DNA of 64,000 bases, from contig CAWFCV010000028.1 in the NCBI GenBank assembly GCA_963814435.1, positions 540,757 to 604,756 on the forward strand. The letters are read 5' to 3'. Shown here piece by piece: positions 8,074 through 18,389 of the stretch (position 1 is the first letter of the stretch; each line of letters begins with the position of its first letter). Source of the DNA: JAEUPI01 sp963814435 (lineage in GTDB: Bacteria; Pseudomonadota; Gammaproteobacteria; Burkholderiales; Burkholderiaceae_C). A model generated the notes under the pieces. It had not been told where the DNA came from and ran no database searches. It was given only the letters and a program-made list of their open reading frames with translations. Both the position numbers and the translations under genes were made by a program.

Positions 8074-9732
8074 ATGAACCAACCGTCTCGCGTCGACTAC
8101 CAGACCGATCCATCGCAGTACAAGCACTGGAAGCTGAAGTTCGAAGGGCCGGTGGCCACGCTGGCCGCGGACTTCGACGAGAACGCCGGCCTGCGTCCTG
8201 GCTACAAGCTCAAGCTGAACAGCTACGACCTGGGCGTCGACATCGAACTCAACGACGCCATCAATCGGATTCGTTTCGAACACCCCGAGGTCCGCACCGT
8301 GGTCGTGACGAGTCTGAAAGACAAGGTGTTCTGCTCGGGCGCCAACATCTTCATGCTGGGCGTTTCGAGCCACGCCTGGAAGGTGAACTTCTGCAAGTTC
8401 ACCAACGAAACCCGCAATGGCCTGGAAGATTCGTCGCAGCACAGCGGACTGAAGTTCCTGGCCGCGGTGAACGGCGCCTGCGCTGGCGGCGGCTACGAGC
8501 TGGCGCTGGCCTGCGACGAAATCATCCTGGTCGACGATCGCAGCAGTGCGGTCAGCCTGCCGGAAGTGCCGCTGCTGGGTGTTCTGCCCGGCACGGGTGG
8601 CCTGACCCGCGTGACCGACAAGCGCCATGTCCGCCATGATCTGGCCGACATCTTCTGCACCACCACCGAAGGCGTGCGCGGACAGAAGGCCAAGGATTGG
8701 CGTCTGGTGGATGACATCGCCAAGCCGCAGGTCTTCGCGCAGAAGGTTCAGGAGCGCGCGCTGCAGCTGGCGCGCCAGAGCGACCGCCCGGCCGACGGCA
8801 GGGGCGTGAAGTTGACGCCGCTCGAGCGCACGATCGAGGCCGACGCGCTGCGTTATCCCCATGTGTCGGTCGAGATCGACCGCGCCAAGCGCGTCGCCAC
8901 CTTCACCGTGCAAGGCCCACCCGGCCAGCAACCGACCGACGTGGTCGCGATCGAAGCGGCCGGCGCCGCCTGGTTCCCGCTCGCACTGGCACGCGAGCTC
9001 GAAGACGCCATCCTGTCGATGCGCACCAATGAGCTCGACATCGGCACCTGGCTGATCAAGACCGAGGGCGACGCCGCCGCGGTGCTCGCGATGGACGCCA
9101 CGCTGCTGGCGAACCAGAACCACTGGCTCGTCCGCGAGACCATCGGGCTGCTGCGCCGCACCTTCAGCCGCTTCGACGTTTCGTCGCGCAGCCTGTTCGC
9201 GCTGATCGAACCCGGCTCCTGCTTCGCCGGGTCGTTCCTCGAGCTGGCACTGGCGTGCGATCGCAGCTACCACCTGGCACTGCCCCACGACGCCGGCAAG
9301 GCGCCCAGGTTGACGGTGGGCGAGGCCAACTTCGGCCTGTACCCGATGGTCACCGGGCAAAGCCGCCTGCAGCGCCGCTTCTACAACGAGCAGCCGGCGC
9401 TCGAAGCGGTGCGTGCCAAGGCCGGCCAGGCGCTCGACGCCAACGCGGCGTTCGCCCTCGGCCTGGTGACGAGCAACCCCGACGACATCGACTGGCCCGA
9501 CGAAACGCGCATCGCGATCGAGGAGCGTGTCGCGATGAGCCCCGATGCGCTGACCGGCATGGAGGCCAACCTGCGCTTCAACGGCCCGGAGAACATGTTC
9601 ACGCGCGTCTTCGGTCGCCTGACCGCGTGGCAGAACTGGATCTTCCAGCGTCCGAACGCGGTCGGCGAGAAGGGCGCACTCAAGGTCTACGGCAAGGGCG
9701 ACAAGGCCGCCTTCGACTGGAACAGGGTTTGA
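8074..9732 (+). CDS. boxC: benzoyl-CoA-dihydrodiol lyase BoxC
   Basis: 552-residue protein with two crotonase-like halves. It opens VDYQTDPSQYKHWKLKFEGP, the characteristic BoxC start, and carries oxyanion-hole segments such as DKVFCSGANIFML and AACNGACAGGGYE-type sequence (here VNGACAGGGYELALACDE). BoxC hydrolytically cleaves the ring of 2,3-epoxybenzoyl-CoA in the aerobic benzoyl-CoA pathway, giving formate and a C6 aldehyde-CoA. It is followed by boxB and boxA, spaced by C/G-rich repeats. Length and order agree with known box clusters. Confidence 0.95.
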   Translation: MNQPSRVDYQTDPSQYKHWKLKFEGPVATLAADFDENAGLRPGYKLKLNSYDLGVDIELNDAINRIRFEHPEVRTVVVTSLKDKVFCSGANIFMLGVSSHAWKVNFCKFTNETRNGLEDSSQHSGLKFLAAVNGACAGGGYELALACDEIILVDDRSSAVSLPEVPLLGVLPGTGGLTRVTDKRHVRHDLADIFCTTTEGVRGQKAKDWRLVDDIAKPQVFAQKVQERALQLARQSDRPADGRGVKLTPLERTIEADALRYPHVSVEIDRAKRVATFTVQGPPGQQPTDVVAIEAAGAAWFPLALARELEDAILSMRTNELDIGTWLIKTEGDAAAVLAMDATLLANQNHWLVRETIGLLRRTFSRFDVSSRSLFALIEPGSCFAGSFLELALACDRSYHLALPHDAGKAPRLTVGEANFGLYPMVTGQSRLQRRFYNEQPALEAVRAKAGQALDANAAFALGLVTSNPDDIDWPDETRIAIEERVAMSPDALTGMEANLRFNGPENMFTRVFGRLTAWQNWIFQRPNAVGEKGALKVYGKGDKAAFDWNRV

Positions 9733-9822
9733 CGACCACCCCATAGCGGCCTCACGGCCGCCTCCCCTCTCGAGGGCGGCGCCGACGGCCCGGCAATGCC
9801 GGATCCGCGGCGTCCGCCCGGT
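9733..9822. repeat. C/G-rich intergenic repeat, copy 2
   Basis: Same structure as 2342-2434: a hairpin (GCGGCCTCACGGCCGC), a CTCTCGAGGGC palindromic core and GGCCCGGCAATGCCGG-ATCCGCGG-CGTCCGCC. It separates boxC from boxB inside what is presumably one transcriptional unit. Confidence 0.55.
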
Positions 9823-9854
9823 GAGGCCACAGCACTTCAACGATCGGATTCGAG

Positions 9855-11282
<1,428 letters not shown>

Positions 11283-11440
11283 CCACCCCCGAGCGGCTGC
11301 GCCGCTCCCCCTCGAGGGGGCTGAGCGGCGACGGGGAACAGTCCCTGCGGACTGTTCCTCGCCCGCGAAGGCCGAACGGCATGCTTGCCGGCCGGCACCC
11401 CCAGCGGCCCGGCGGAGCCGGTGCCGCGGCGGTCACTTGA
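11283..11440. repeat. C/G-rich intergenic repeat, copy 3 (extended)
   Basis: CACCCCCGAGCGGCTGCGCCGCTC hairpin, CCCCCTCGAGGGGG palindrome, then an inserted hairpin GAACAGTCC-CTGC-GGACTGTTC (11337-11357), then AGCGGCCCGGCGGAGCCGG-TGCCGCGG-CGGTCACTTG. Head and tail match copies 1 and 2; the central insert is unique to this copy. It lies between boxB and boxA. Confidence 0.6.
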
Positions 11441-11462
11441 CAAGCTAAAACGGAGACGAGCT

Positions 11463-12743
11463 GTGGACCAGAGTGAGATCACGGTGATCAAGCAGCATCT
11501 GATCGATCCGGAAATCTGCATCCGCTGCAACACCTGCGAGTCGATCTGCCCCGTCAAGGCGATCACCCACGACTCACGCAACTACGTGGTCGATGCCGCC
11601 AAATGCAACCTGTGCATGGACTGCATCTCGCCGTGCCCCACCGGCTCGATCGACAACTGGCGCACGATGCCCAAGTTGCGCGCCTACAGCACGGCCGAGC
11701 AGCTGCTGTGGGACTCGCTTCCAGCCGAACTCAGCAGCGAGCAGTTCGCCGAGGCCGGCGTCCAGGATGGCGCGGGGCCCGAAGTCGAGCCCGAGGCGCC
11801 AAGCCTTCCGGCCGCAGCGTCCGGCGAGGCAGCGTTCCACAGTGCGCAGTTCGGTGCCACGATCCCGCCGTGGTCGGCGGCGCACCCGTACACCAATCTG
11901 TACGGACCGAAGGCCGCCGAGAAGACCATCACCGCCACAGTGGCCGGCAACGTCCGCGTCACCGAGGTCGGCAAGGAGTACGACACCCACCACATCGTGC
12001 TCGATTTCGGCAGCACGCCGTTTCCTGTGCTGGAGGGCCAGTCGATCGGCATCGTGCCGCCGGGCGCCGACGCCAACGGGCGTGCGCATCATCCGCGGCA
12101 GTATTCCATCGCCAGCCCGCGCAATGGCGAGCGACCGGGCTACAACAACATCTCGCTGACCATCAAGCGCGTGCTCGAGGATCACCAGGGCCGGCCGGTT
12201 CGCGGCGTCGCGAGCAACTACATGTGCGACTTGTTGGTCGGCGACAAGGTGCAGGTGATCGGGCCGTTCGGCGCCAGCTTCCTGATGCCCAACCACCCCA
12301 GGAGCCACATCGTGATGATCTGCACCGGCACCGGCTCGGCGCCGATGCGGGCGATGACCGAGTGGCGCCGCAGGTTGCGTCAATCGGGCAAGTTCGAAAG
12401 CGGCAAGCTGATGCTGTTCTTCGGTGCGCGAACGAAAGAGGAGCTGCCCTATTTCGGCCCGCTGCAGAGCCTGCCCAAGGACTTCATCGACATCAACTTC
12501 GCCTTCTCCCGCACGCCGGGTCAGCCGAAGAAGTACGTGCAGGACGCGATGCGCGAGCGCGCCGCGGACTTGGGCAAGCTGCTGGCCGACGGCAACAGCT
12601 ACTTCTTTGTTTGCGGACTGAAGAGCATGGAAGACGGCGTCGTGCTGGCGTTGCACGACATCGCCCAGCAGGCCGGGCTGGATTGGGATGCCGTGGGGGC
12701 GGGGCTGAAGCGCGACGGCCGGCTGCACCTGGAAACCTACTGA
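11463..12743 (+). CDS. boxA: benzoyl-CoA 2,3-epoxidase reductase subunit BoxA
   Basis: About 426 residues. The N-terminal ferredoxin domain has two 4Fe-4S motifs (CIRCNTCESICP and CNLCMDCISPCP). After a variable linker, an FNR-like reductase follows, with the FAD-binding RQYSIASPR and the NADPH-binding CTGTGSAPMRAM. BoxA passes electrons from NADPH to BoxB. GTG at 11463 is taken as the start because GGAGACGAG precedes it and the protein then begins MDQSEITVIKQHLIDPE as expected; an ATG at 11385 lies inside the repeat. Ends LHLETY, typical of the family. Confidence 0.94.
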   Translation: MDQSEITVIKQHLIDPEICIRCNTCESICPVKAITHDSRNYVVDAAKCNLCMDCISPCPTGSIDNWRTMPKLRAYSTAEQLLWDSLPAELSSEQFAEAGVQDGAGPEVEPEAPSLPAAASGEAAFHSAQFGATIPPWSAAHPYTNLYGPKAAEKTITATVAGNVRVTEVGKEYDTHHIVLDFGSTPFPVLEGQSIGIVPPGADANGRAHHPRQYSIASPRNGERPGYNNISLTIKRVLEDHQGRPVRGVASNYMCDLLVGDKVQVIGPFGASFLMPNHPRSHIVMICTGTGSAPMRAMTEWRRRLRQSGKFESGKLMLFFGARTKEELPYFGPLQSLPKDFIDINFAFSRTPGQPKKYVQDAMRERAADLGKLLADGNSYFFVCGLKSMEDGVVLALHDIAQQAGLDWDAVGAGLKRDGRLHLETY

Positions 12744-12962
12744 CCTGCGCGCGACGACCATCGCCTGCCGAAGTGCCGGCGTCGCGAAGATGACGGCAAG
12801 TCAACGGCACAGGCGATCGCCCGCGTGCACGGCACCGAGGGTGCGAGCCCAGCGGCTCTGAGCGCCAACTGCAATCCTCGCGGCGACGACTGCGAAGTGT
12901 GGGATGTGCGCGCACTGCACGCGCAGTAGCATCGACCGCACAGCCACACGCTGGAGAACGTC

Positions 12963-14228
12963 ATGAGGGCAGTGACCGACGCAGCGCCAATCGTCGCCCT
13001 GCCCGTTGCCGAGCGCATCCCCACGCTCGACATCGTGCGCGGCTTCGCGCTGATGGGCATCCTCATCATGAACATGCCCGGATTCTCGAGTTCGTTCTTC
13101 GCCGAGGCCGATGGTTCGCACCTGTGGCCCGGCCGGGTCGACCAGATGGCCGAGCATGTGCGCGAGGCGATGTTCTCCGGCAAGTTCAACAGCATGTTCA
13201 GCCTGCTGTTCGGCATCGGCTTCACGATTCAGTTCCAGCGCATGCAGCAGCGCGACCCCGCGCATGCCACGGGGCTGTACCTGCGGCGCCTGCTCGCGCT
13301 GCTGGCCTTCGGCGTGATTCACGCCGGCGTGTTCTGGCCCGGCGACGTGCTGCACAACTACGCCATCCTCGGCATCGTGCTCGTGCTCGGGTTGCGCCAT
13401 GTGAGCGACCGCGGCATCGTCGCCCTCATCGTGGCCTGTCTGCTGTACCCGGCGCTCAACGGCATGCTTCGGGTGGCGGTGATGACCAAGGAGATGGTGG
13501 CCGAGCGCGTGCGCCTGGAGCAAGCGCTCGACGCGGCCGACCAGATCGCCCACGGGCAAGGCAGCTTCTGGGACATGGTGCAGCAGAACGCGCGCACGAT
13601 GGCCTACTTCTACGGCGATTGGCTCAGCCTGTGGGGCGCCTTCGGCTGGTACGTGATGCTCGGCATGACCATGCTCATCGGCGTGCTCGCCGGCCGGCGG
13701 CGCTGGGTGCAGCGCGCCGACGAGCTGATGCCGCAGATCCGGCGTCTGATGTGGTGGGCACTGGCCGCCGGACTGGCCTGCGGCGTCGGGTTCACGGTGA
13801 TCTTCGAGCTCCACCGCGTGCCCGGCCCGTCGCCGATCAAGGTGCTGGGCAGCGTCTGCTACGGCCTCTCGCGCGTGTCGTTGATGCTGTTCTACGTGCT
13901 GCTCATCGTGCGGCTGGCCCACACCGAACCGGGCCGCCGCTGGCTCAGGCCCTGGGCGCTGGCCGGGCGCATGCCGCTGACCAACTACCTGATGCAGACG
14001 GCGATCTGCATCACGCTGTTCCGGCATTGGGGCTTCGACCTGTGGATGAAGATGGGCCCGGCCGCCGGGCTGGCGCTGTCGCTGGCGATCTTCTTCCTGG
14101 TGCAGGTGCCGTGGAGTGCATGGTGGCTCCAGCGTCACGAACGCGGGCCGATGGAGGCCCTGTGGGCGTGGCTGACCTACGGGCGCGCGCGGCTGGCTGC
14201 GGGAGAGCGCAGGGCTGCGCAGACCTGA
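12963..14228 (+). CDS. DUF418-family membrane protein
   Basis: 421-residue polytopic membrane protein. It begins with the RIPTLDIVRGFALMGILIMN segment typical of DUF418/YeiB-like proteins and ends with the FxxxPLTNY-type motif (GRMPLTNYLMQT) and PWSAWWLQRHERGPMEALW, also family hallmarks. The biochemical role of this family is not established; membrane transport or acyl transfer have been suggested. ATG at 12963 follows GGAGAACGTC. No operon partner is evident. Confidence 0.85.
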   Translation: MRAVTDAAPIVALPVAERIPTLDIVRGFALMGILIMNMPGFSSSFFAEADGSHLWPGRVDQMAEHVREAMFSGKFNSMFSLLFGIGFTIQFQRMQQRDPAHATGLYLRRLLALLAFGVIHAGVFWPGDVLHNYAILGIVLVLGLRHVSDRGIVALIVACLLYPALNGMLRVAVMTKEMVAERVRLEQALDAADQIAHGQGSFWDMVQQNARTMAYFYGDWLSLWGAFGWYVMLGMTMLIGVLAGRRRWVQRADELMPQIRRLMWWALAAGLACGVGFTVIFELHRVPGPSPIKVLGSVCYGLSRVSLMLFYVLLIVRLAHTEPGRRWLRPWALAGRMPLTNYLMQTAICITLFRHWGFDLWMKMGPAAGLALSLAIFFLVQVPWSAWWLQRHERGPMEALWAWLTYGRARLAAGERRAAQT

Positions 14229-14287
14229 CAGCGCATCCGCCTCTGCGGCTGTCAGCCGAGAGCATCGTCAGCGATGAGACACGGTTC

Positions 14288-14363
14288 TGGCGCGCCCGGC
14301 GCGGATCGAACGCGCGACCCCTGGCTTCGGAGGCCAGTACTCTATCCACTGAGCTACGGGCGC
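14288..14363 (-). tRNA. tRNA-Arg (CCG anticodon)
   Basis: 76-nt cloverleaf on the reverse strand: acceptor GCGCCCG / CGGGCGC with encoded CCA, D-arm GCTCAGTGGATAGAGT, anticodon stem CTGGC / GCCAG around the loop CTCCGAA (anticodon CCG, reading CGG), and T-arm GCGCGTTCGATCCGCGC. All stems pair. Confidence 0.95.
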
Positions 14364-14429
14364 CTGAATGGAGCCGGCGATTCTATCAGCGCGCCCTTCG
14401 TGCGCTGCGGTCGGACACAGGGCGCTCGC

Positions 14430-14460
14430 TATAATCGCCCGGCTTTGCGCACGCAAAGCC
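14430..14460 (+). promoter_or_regulatory. -10 box and 5'-leader hairpin upstream of the cytochrome c5 gene
   Basis: TATAAT at 14430-14435 is a perfect sigma70 -10; no good -35 lies at the right spacing. Five bases downstream is a perfect 9-bp inverted repeat, GGCTTTGCG-CA-CGCAAAGCC (14441-14460), which would form a hairpin at the extreme 5' end of the transcript or serve as an operator over the start site. Confidence 0.5.
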
Positions 14461-14507
14461 ACGCACGACGAGCAAGAGCTTCTCGCATCCATCCCGAGGT
14501 CCCGTTC

Positions 14508-15047
14508 ATGAGCGACGCCACGCATTCCGAATTCGACGAATCGCACGAAGGCTTCATCAAGACGCCCAAGCAGCTGGTTGCGACCGTCGTCGCGTCGTTC
14601 CTGGTGCCGGTGGTCATCATCATCATGCTGATCAACTTCGTCGCCTGGGACCGCAAGCCCGCCGCCGGCAGCGATGGCCTGACCGCCGAGGCGGTGGCGC
14701 GCCGCATCCAGAAGGTCGGCACGGTCGAGTACAAGGACGTGAACGACGTGAAGTCGATGAAGTCCGGCGAGCAGGTGTTCCAGGCGCAGTGCTCGGCCTG
14801 CCACCTGACCGGCGCCGCCGGCGCGCCGAAGGTCGGCGACGAGGCCGCCTGGGCGCCACGCGTCAAGACCGGCTACGACGCGTTGCTGACCTCGGTGCTG
14901 AAGGGCAAGGGCAACATGGCGGCGCAAGGCGGCGGCGATTTCAGCGACTTCGAGATCGGCCGCGCGGTGGTCTACCTGGCCAACAAGGGCGGCGGCAAGC
15001 TCGAAGAACCCAAGGCACCGGCTCCGGCCGTCACCGCTGCCAAGTAG
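14508..15047 (+). CDS. membrane-anchored cytochrome c5-family protein
   Basis: 179 residues: a short cytoplasmic N-terminus, one membrane helix (LVATVVASFLVPVVIIIMLINFVAW, about residues 23-47), a periplasmic linker, and a class I heme domain with CSACH and the c5-type WAPRVKTGYDALLTSVLKGKG segment. It ends in an Ala/Pro-rich tail. It probably shuttles electrons to a terminal oxidase at the inner membrane. The start at 14508 is preferred because the longer open frame runs through the tRNA gene. Single-gene unit behind its own promoter. Confidence 0.88.
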   Translation: MSDATHSEFDESHEGFIKTPKQLVATVVASFLVPVVIIIMLINFVAWDRKPAAGSDGLTAEAVARRIQKVGTVEYKDVNDVKSMKSGEQVFQAQCSACHLTGAAGAPKVGDEAAWAPRVKTGYDALLTSVLKGKGNMAAQGGGDFSDFEIGRAVVYLANKGGGKLEEPKAPAPAVTAAK

Positions 15048-15252
15048 CGCAAGCCGGCACGGCGGCCGGCGGCCGGCCCACGGGTCGGCCGTTTCGTTTG
15101 CCGGGATTCGACGCCGCCACTCGGGCGCATCCGCATGCGCGGGCGCTGCGTATAGCCCGCCACAGCGGCCATCGCGCGTGCCGCGGGGAGGTCGGGTGCA
15201 TCGGTGCGAGGTGGTGATGGTCCGGCAAGGCCCGCGGGCCGCTGCGTGGCCG

Positions 15253-15795
15253 TCAGGCAGGCAGCGACAGGCGCTGCTGCGGGCTGAGCACGTAGCCGAA
15301 CTGTGCCGGCATACGGGCGAATGGCAGCTCGCGCGGCAGCCACTGGCCCGATTCGACCGCCCGCGCGGCGTCCACCATATCCTGCGTGTGCACGATGCCG
15401 AAGCCGGTGTCGGCCTGCAGGAACAGGCGTCCCTGCTCGTCGATCCAGGGCACCACGCTGCCGGCGGCGCGGCCGTCGTGCGCCACCACGCTGAGACGAT
15501 CGCCCTGCCACATCACGCGCCACACCAGCGGCGCGGCCTCGAGCTCCACGTAGACACGCTGCGGCCCGTTCTGGAAGAACCAGCAGCCCGCGGCGTCGCT
15601 TTCGTAGTTGCGCTGGATGAAGTCGATCAGCTTGTCGTGCCGGATGCGGCTGCCCTTCACGCGCGGAAAGGGGCCGGCGCGCTGCACGCGGTCGTCGCGC
15701 ATGTACCAGTCGCCGCGGGCGTCCAGCGCCAGCCAGCCCAGGCAGTGCGGCACGGAGGGCCACTTCTTCAGCGCGGCCTTGACGATCTCGTCCAT
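15253..15795 (-). CDS. DUF2946-like conserved protein
   Basis: 180-residue soluble protein starting DEIVKAALKKWPSVPHCLGW, followed by LALDARGDWYMRDD and a WFFQNGPQRVYVELE segment. This resembles a conserved betaproteobacterial family usually labelled DUF2946; no function is known. No signal peptide or membrane helix is seen. It is the last gene of a leftward set with the YheT-like hydrolase, 15 bases away. The family name is given from memory of its opening sequence. Confidence 0.65.
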   Translation of the reverse strand: MDEIVKAALKKWPSVPHCLGWLALDARGDWYMRDDRVQRAGPFPRVKGSRIRHDKLIDFIQRNYESDAAGCWFFQNGPQRVYVELEAAPLVWRVMWQGDRLSVVAHDGRAAGSVVPWIDEQGRLFLQADTGFGIVHTQDMVDAARAVESGQWLPRELPFARMPAQFGYVLSPQQRLSLPA

Positions 15796-15810
15796 GCGGC
15801 CGACCTTAGC

Positions 15811-16809
15811 TCAGACGGCCCCGCGCATCCAGCCCATCACGGCCTCGGGCAGGGTCATCAGGTGGCCCGGGAACGCGCCGTGCGGGAATCCCACGTGCCC
15901 GCCCTGCGCCGGCTGCCACAGCGTGACGTGGCGGCCCACCTCGTGCGGACCGGGCAGGCTGCCGGCCGGTACGAACGGGTCGTTGCGGGCGTTCAGCAAC
16001 AGCGCCGGAATGCGGATGCGGTGCAGGTGCGGCTTGGCCGAGGCGCGCGCCCAGTAGTCGTCGGTGTCGCGAAAGCCGTGCAGCGGTGCGGTGAAGATGT
16101 TGTCGAACTCGTAGAGATCGCGCGCGGCGAGCAGCCGCTCGCGGTCGAACAGGCCCGGGTGCTGGGCCAGCTTGGCCAGCGCCTTGGGCTTCATCGTGCG
16201 CAGGAACATGCGCGTGTACACCTGCCGGTTGAAGCCGCGTCCGATCGCGTACCCGCCGGCGGCAAGGTCGACCGGCGAGCAGACCGCGGCCACCGCGCGC
16301 GCCGTCGCGGCAGCGGTGTCGCCGGCCTCCTCGGCCCAGCGCAGCAGCGCGTTGCCCCCGAGCGAAACGCCCGCCACATGCAGCGCGACGCCGGCGCGCT
16401 CGCGCAGACGCGCCAGCAGCCAGCCCACCTCCTCGAAGTCGCCCGAGTGGTAGGCGCGCGGGCCGAGGTTCAGCTCGCCCGAGCAGCCGCGAAAGTGCGG
16501 CAGCGCCGTGCGCCAGCCGGCGCGCTGCGCCCAATGGGCGAAGGCCTGGGCATAGTGGCTCTGCGACGAGCCTTCCAGCCCGTGAAACAGCACCAGCATC
16601 GGTGCCGCGGCGTCGCCGCCGTCGAGGAAATCGACGTCGACGAAGTCGCCGTCGGGCGCCGTCCAGCGCTCGCGCCGCAGCGCCGGCGTCGGCCCCGGAG
16701 GGCGGCGTGACGCGAGCGCGGGCCAGATCGTCTGGGCCTGCCCGCCGGGCAGCCACCAGGGCGCGCGGTAGCGCCCGCCGGCCATCGGGTGCCTCGAGTT
16801 GGCAGCCAT
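15811..16809 (-). CDS. alpha/beta hydrolase of the YheT family
   Basis: 332 residues. Motifs of YheT-type hydrolases are clear: LPGGQAQTIWPAL at the N-terminus, LFHGLEGSSQSHY (oxyanion region), HFRGCSGELN, the nucleophile elbow AGVSLGGNAL, NARNDPFVP (acid) and GGHVGF (catalytic histidine). Family members are esterases of unknown natural substrate. The ATG at 16809 overlaps the stop of the upstream NTF2-like gene (ATGA), so the two are translationally coupled. Confidence 0.87.
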   Translation of the reverse strand: MAANSRHPMAGGRYRAPWWLPGGQAQTIWPALASRRPPGPTPALRRERWTAPDGDFVDVDFLDGGDAAAPMLVLFHGLEGSSQSHYAQAFAHWAQRAGWRTALPHFRGCSGELNLGPRAYHSGDFEEVGWLLARLRERAGVALHVAGVSLGGNALLRWAEEAGDTAAATARAVAAVCSPVDLAAGGYAIGRGFNRQVYTRMFLRTMKPKALAKLAQHPGLFDRERLLAARDLYEFDNIFTAPLHGFRDTDDYWARASAKPHLHRIRIPALLLNARNDPFVPAGSLPGPHEVGRHVTLWQPAQGGHVGFPHGAFPGHLMTLPEAVMGWMRGAV

Positions 16810-17258
16810 CAATGCAGTGTGGAGGGCGGATCGGTCGAATCGATCGCCTCGTTCGCGTCGCCCGGGCTGGCGTGGTGCGCCACGAGGCGCCAGCCTTGCG
16901 CGGTCTTCACGAACACGTTGGTGGCAATGATGCTGGCGCGCTCGGCGCCGTCGGTCGACGTCACCAGCACCGACTCGATCAGGTTGTGGATCGCCGCGTC
17001 CAGCGAGCGCACGCGGCGCACGTTCTCGGTCTGCACGGGCACGCCGCCGTTGGCGAAGATCGCCTCGAACGAGGCGCGGATCGCCCGCGCGCCGACCACC
17101 CGGGGGCCGCCGGGGTGCACGCAGACGATCTCGTCGTCGTCGGACCAGATCGCCATCAGCTTGTCGAGATCGCCTTCGCGCAGCGCGTCGTAGAACTGCG
17201 CCTCCACGTCGTCGGGCGAGGCGACGAGGTGGGCGGTGCGCGGCTTGGCGTGCGGCAT
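16809..17258 (-). CDS. SnoaL/NTF2-like domain protein
   Basis: 149 residues with one NTF2-like fold: EAQFYDALREGDLDKLMAIWSDDDEIVCVHPGG and ARAIRASFEAIF are typical of SnoaL-like proteins, and TAQGWRLVAHHAS closes the barrel. The family includes cyclases, isomerases and non-catalytic subunits; no reaction can be named. It overlaps the hydrolase gene downstream by one base and follows the purU fragment by nine bases, so all are likely co-transcribed. Confidence 0.8.
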   Translation of the reverse strand: MPHAKPRTAHLVASPDDVEAQFYDALREGDLDKLMAIWSDDDEIVCVHPGGPRVVGARAIRASFEAIFANGGVPVQTENVRRVRSLDAAIHNLIESVLVTSTDGAERASIIATNVFVKTAQGWRLVAHHASPGDANEAIDSTDPPSTLH

Positions 17259-17267
17259 GGTCTCGCG

Positions 17268-17708
17268 CTAGCGGAGGACGACCGTCTTGTGGCCATCGGG
17301 CAGCCGCTGGCGCGCGACCACCGACACACCACTGGCCGGCACCGGCCCGAGCGAGCGCTGCGCGCCCTGCGGCGGCACGGCCCGAAGCTCGCGTACGCGG
17401 TCCGGCCGGTTGGACACCGGTGTCAGCGGCCGCGCCACCAGCGCGTGGAACGCCAGCGTCATGCCGAACTGCTGTCGCGCGTGGCCGAACTGCCGCTCCA
17501 GCGTGGCCACGTCGCTCAGCTGCAGCGGCGCACGGAAATGCACGCGCATGAAGAACAATCCGGTGGCGTCGTCGCCATCGACATCGCCAGACTGCTGCGA
17601 ATCGACGATGTTGCAGCCGCCCTGGTACAACAGCCCCGAGACGGCATGAACGATGCCGGTCGTGTCGCGGCACGACAGCCTGAGGATGTACTCGTGAGCG
17701 CGCTGCAT
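17268..17708 (-). pseudogene. purU: purU N-terminal ACT domain fused to anti-sigma (RskA-like) sequence
   Basis: 146 codons. Residues 1-88 (starting MQRAHEYILRLSCRDTTGIV, with FFMRVHF and FGMTLAFHA) are the ACT regulatory domain of formyltetrahydrofolate deformylase. A real PurU continues for about 200 residues of formyltransferase domain; here residues 89-137 instead read ALVARPLTPVS...PPQGAQRSLG...SGVSVVARQRLP, matching residues 148-196 of the anti-sigma factor at 18390-19097 at about 90% DNA identity over 147 bp, in inverted orientation. A short unrelated tail DGHKTVVLR follows. Catalysis is lost. It could be a recombination product, an expressed ACT-only chimera, or an assembly join. Confidence 0.75.
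17298..17444 (-). repeat. inverted partial duplicate of rskA, copy A
   Basis: 147-bp segment; 132 bases are identical to 18831-18977 read on the other strand, and the first 32 bases are identical without a gap. The two arms flank the ECF sigma gene. Confidence 0.85.
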
Positions 17709-17734
17709 GGGCGCGCATTGTAGGCAGGCCAACG

Positions 17735-18388
17735 ATGGGAGCCGTTCGAACGATGATCCGCGCCGACCGCAGCCAGTGGAGCGAGCGCAGCCGCGATCTT
17801 GCGCAGCTGATCGCGCGCGCGGCGCTCGGCGATCGCAGCGCCTTCGCGCAGCTGTACGACCTGACCAGCGGCCACCTGTATGCCGTGGTGCTGCGCATCC
17901 AGCGCGACCGCGCGCTGGCCGAAGACCTGCTGCAGGAGGTCTACGTGAGCGCCTGGAAGGCGATCGGCAGCTTCGATGCCGCGCAATCGCAACCGCTGAC
18001 CTGGCTGACCAGCATCGCGCGCAACAAGGCCATCGACAGCCTGCGGCGCGCGCAGACGCAGCCGCGGCTCGAAAGCGTGCACCGCGACGATGACGACGAC
18101 GACCGCCCGAGCCTCGATCAGCAGCTCACCGACGAGGCACCCGGTCCGGCCCAGTTGCTCGAGCAGGCGAGCGATGCCCGACAACTCAGCGCCTGCATGA
18201 AGGGCCTGAGCCCGGTGCAGAGGCAAAGCCTCGCACTGGCGTTCTACGACGGCCTGTCGCACGCCGAGGTCGCCGAGCACCTGCGCCAACCTTTGGGCAC
18301 CGTGAAGAGCTGGGTGCGCCGCGCCTTGTCGGCCCTGAAGGAATGCCTCGAACGCGCCGCGCAGCGCGACGCCACTGCGCAGAGCTGA
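17735..18388 (+). CDS. ECF RNA polymerase sigma factor
   Basis: 217 residues. Region 2 spans about residues 35-105 (FAQLYDLTSGHLYAVVLRI, LLQEVYVSAWKAI, PLTWLTSIARNKAID), and region 4 spans about 150-210 (SPVQRQSLALAFYDGLSHAEVAEHL, GTVKSWVRRAL). An acidic linker (HRDDDDDDRPS) lies between. Directly followed, one base on, by an RskA-type anti-sigma gene, so this is a SigK/RpoE-like sigma held inactive at the membrane. The inducing signal is unknown. The start could also be the second ATG at 17753. Confidence 0.92.
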   Translation: MGAVRTMIRADRSQWSERSRDLAQLIARAALGDRSAFAQLYDLTSGHLYAVVLRIQRDRALAEDLLQEVYVSAWKAIGSFDAAQSQPLTWLTSIARNKAIDSLRRAQTQPRLESVHRDDDDDDRPSLDQQLTDEAPGPAQLLEQASDARQLSACMKGLSPVQRQSLALAFYDGLSHAEVAEHLRQPLGTVKSWVRRALSALKECLERAAQRDATAQS

Positions 18389-18389
18389 C

